A model generated the notes under the pieces. It was not told the DNA's origin. It searched no databases and saw only the letters and a program-made list of their open reading frames with translations. Below are positions 62,440 to 64,000 of a stretch of 64,000 nt of DNA, piece after piece. The number at the start of each line of letters is the position of its first letter. Positions within the stretch are counted from its first letter, which is position 1. The translations under genes were made by a program, and so were the position numbers. This DNA is from Symbiodinium sp. CCMP2592 (taxonomy: Eukaryota > Sar > Dinophyceae > Suessiales > Symbiodiniaceae): NCBI GenBank assembly GCA_905221615.1, contig CAJNDT010000135.1:55001-119000 (forward strand). Direction: 5' to 3'.

Positions 62440-63024
62440 TTAAGCTAGCAGCTTCATGAAGAGCTCGCGCGCTGTGAGGTGGCGATTACCACCGTTGCTG
62501 ATGTCATCACCTCTGTTGTCTCCACCGAAGCGCTCACCTTTGCCTCCCTTGCCCTTGCCGCCGCCGCCGCCCCGATCGTCTCGTCGGTCATCTCGGCGGT
62601 CATAGTCGCGACGGTCATCCCGGCGGTCATCACGGCGGTCCCGGCGGTCGTCACGGCGGTCATCTCGCCGATCATACCCTCCGCGACGATCATCCCGGTC
62701 ATAGCCACGGCCCCCGCCGCCGCCGCCGCCTCCGCCGCCCCCATCCAAAGAGACGTTCACGGCTCGCATCTTGCCTTTGCGATCGTCGTACTCCGCGTCG
62801 AAACTGACCTTGTCCCCTTTGCCCAGGCCCTTGCACCCTTGTAGGGAGGACGTGTGGCAGAACAAGTCCTCACTGCCGTCGTCTGGGCCTGCAAACAAAA
62901 CGTGCGGTGGAGCATGCAAGCAAAGACGGGACAACGTGCCGGGGACAGCAGTGATCGCAAAGGTGCCTATGAAGCCAAAGCCCTTGTCATCATTCCAGTT
63001 CTTCACGACGCCTGTCTTCGACAT
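62440..63024 (-). CDS. Cold-shock-domain, glycine/arginine-rich RNA-binding protein
   Basis: From ATG 63024 the protein starts [20 protein letters not shown] with the RNP-1 motif KGFGFI, then continues [20 protein letters not shown], which holds the RNP-2-like DLFCH, and [20 protein letters not shown] closes the fold. Between FIG and PDDG lies a 78-nt intron (62889-62966). The tail is a run of glycines, then RDDRRD-type repeats and another Gly/Lys stretch, ending [12 protein letters not shown]. The spliced protein is about 169 residues. Such proteins bind single-stranded RNA or DNA and act as RNA chaperones; the layout resembles plant GRP2 and dinoflagellate cold-shock proteins, which are abundant and proposed as post-transcriptional regulators. 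Domain call is firm; the exact role is not. Confidence 0.88.
   Translation of the reverse strand: MSKTGVVKNWNDDKGFGFIGTFAITAVPGTLSRLCLHAPPHVLFAGPDDGSEDLFCHTSSLQGCKGLGKGDKVSFDAEYDDRKGKMRAVNVSLDGGGGGGGGGGGRGYDRDDRRGGYDRRDDRRDDRRDRRDDRRDDRRDYDRRDDRRDDRGGGGGKGKGGKGERFGGDNRGDDISNGGNRHLTARELFMKLLA
62889..62966 (-). other. 78-nt in-frame GC-AG intron in the cold-shock gene
   Basis: Donor CATAG|GCACC (exon ends at 62967), acceptor TTTGCAG|GCCCA (exon resumes at 62888). Removal joins KGFGFIG directly to PDDGSEDLF, restoring the normal cold-shock fold. Because 78 is a multiple of three and there is no stop inside, an unspliced reading adds 26 residues ([20 protein letters not shown] and onward) within the fold. 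Confidence 0.85.
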
Positions 63025-63585
63025 GTCTCCTGTCACGAGCGAATAGTCACTGCTACTGCAACGCCCTCAAATCTGCGGTCCTGGCAGTTTGGGGGGTGCG
63101 CACTGAAACACGAGGACTACCCCTCCACACCCTGCTGAGTTTGCAAGGCAGCATTCGGAATTCGGGCATTTATGGCCAGTACATCAAAGCTCGAAGCACC
63201 TACAAGTTGCTGTATGCTACGAAGCCGCAGTGGCGCTCCCAGTACTCTTTTTCCTTCTGCAGCACTGCTGTACGCAAGCTATCGCTCAGGTGCAGTTGCG
63301 TTGCAGGACCGGGCCCTCAGTGCGAAACAGCTGCAGAGCAGAATGTGTACTGCTTGAGGCACCGCAGCGACTAAGTTTGTAGAGAAGGTCCTCGACCCAA
63401 CCCAATCTCCGTCTTTCATGGCTTGCTGGCAGACTCATCTTGCTTGCGCTTGCCAATTTAGCTTTTGGTGCGCGGGATGAGGCATCAAGGTACTTCTACG
63501 AGGAATCTGAGAAATGCTGAAAGCTGTATGTATATTACTCCTACTGCTACTCCTCTTCCTCCTCCTCCTGCTCCTGCTCCTGTTG

Positions 63586-63635
<50 letters not shown>

Positions 63636-63689
63636 CCTGCTGTGCTATGCCTGCTACTTTCACCTCTATATGTACGTCTTCTACCACTG
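63025..63689. other. 5' flank of the cold-shock gene; no gene recognised
   Basis: No convincing coding stretch. It contains the CTG array at 63587-63634 and CTC/CTT-rich sequence on either side of it. I saw no spliced-leader-like sequence upstream of the cold-shock ATG. Confidence 0.4.
63587..63634. repeat. (CTG)n array, about 16 units
   Basis: A perfect CTG run inside a longer pyrimidine-rich trinucleotide region. Confidence 0.95.
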
Positions 63690-63998
63690 CTAGTTTGCTA
63701 GTATTCTGACTCGGATATTCTCTTCTCTCTCTCTCGCTCTCCCCTTTGCTTTCCCTCTGCTGGTCGAACTATGACTCGCCAAGTTTCGCTTCGAGACCTT
63801 TGCTAAGGCAGGCAGGCACACCTTCGGACGAGATTGAAGCCATCGTTCGGACAGGATGTCGCGCGCATGACTTTCGGTTTTGGCTGAGGGCTCTGAAGGG
63901 TCTCTACACAAAACACCGTAGAGCTCAATGTCAAAGTCCTGCTTGTCCCGATCACTTTCAAAGTGAAACAGACATTGACCACAATATAGAACTGCCAC
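63690..63998 (-). CDS. Exon-like segment running to the window edge
   Basis: The minus-strand frame is open from the window end to 63690 and reads LYCGQCLFHFESDRDKQDF, DIELYGVLCRDPSEPSA and a basic C-terminus (KGRAREREENIRVRI). The charged composition looks coding. The gene is cut by the window edge, and no family is recognised. A second minus frame is also open, so the frame is not certain. Confidence 0.33.
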   Translation of the reverse strand: MAVLYCGQCLFHFESDRDKQDFDIELYGVLCRDPSEPSAKTESHARDILSERWLQSRPKVCLPALAKVSKRNLASHSSTSRGKAKGRAREREENIRVRILAN

Positions 63999-64000
63999 AG

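Overview
This window looks like nuclear DNA of a dinoflagellate, probably of the Symbiodiniaceae/Suessiales type. That is an inference. It rests on (1) genes split into many small exons whose introns often start with GC rather than GT and are bounded by AG|G-type repeats, (2) many degenerate islands of the plant-type telomere unit CCCTAAA far from any chromosome end, (3) very dense microsatellites and small fold-back elements, and (4) the fact that every gene I can identify lies on the minus strand, as in the one-way gene clusters of dinoflagellates. I saw no dinoflagellate spliced-leader copy, rRNA gene, tRNA gene or CRISPR array.

Recognisable genes, all on the minus strand: a nitrobindin-like haem-binding domain protein (3758-4384); an unidentified coiled-coil protein in very small exons (about 7.7-8.5 kb); an SbmA/ABCD-type full-length ABC transporter in at least 18 exons (10604 to about 16060); a protein with tandem ubiquitin-like domains, one intron and an apparent reading-frame break at a poly-C tract (26824-28065); a protein with two cyclic-nucleotide-binding folds (33356-34561, perhaps with a last exon to 33175); the GT24 catalytic domain of UDP-glucose:glycoprotein glucosyltransferase in at least 17 exons (36468 to about 42500); a KsgA/Dim1-type rRNA adenine dimethyltransferase fused to an N-terminal zinc-ribbon module (43883-45268); a small two-exon hypothetical protein (48023-48467); and a cold-shock-domain RNA-binding protein with a 78-nt in-frame GC-AG intron (62440-63024). 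The two long genes were found by reading short conserved peptides from many separate exons; no single long ORF represents them.

Several further exon-like stretches cannot be assigned to a family (0.9-1.0, 2.8-3.1, 4.4-4.6, 17.9, 19.5, 20.7-21.3, 23.3-23.6, 52.8-54.1, 57.5-60.2 and 63.7-64.0 kb). They are listed with low confidence.

The remaining sequence is mostly non-coding: trinucleotide and tetranucleotide arrays (the largest are a roughly 95-unit TAG array inside a UGGT intron, a GGT array at 32.6 kb and an 800-bp TAC-rich block at 60.7 kb), telomere-like islands, and at least three families of short inverted-repeat (MITE-like) elements. The genes do not form one obvious pathway. They are housekeeping functions: rRNA methylation, ER glycoprotein quality control, membrane transport, cyclic-nucleotide sensing, RNA binding and ubiquitin-like chemistry.
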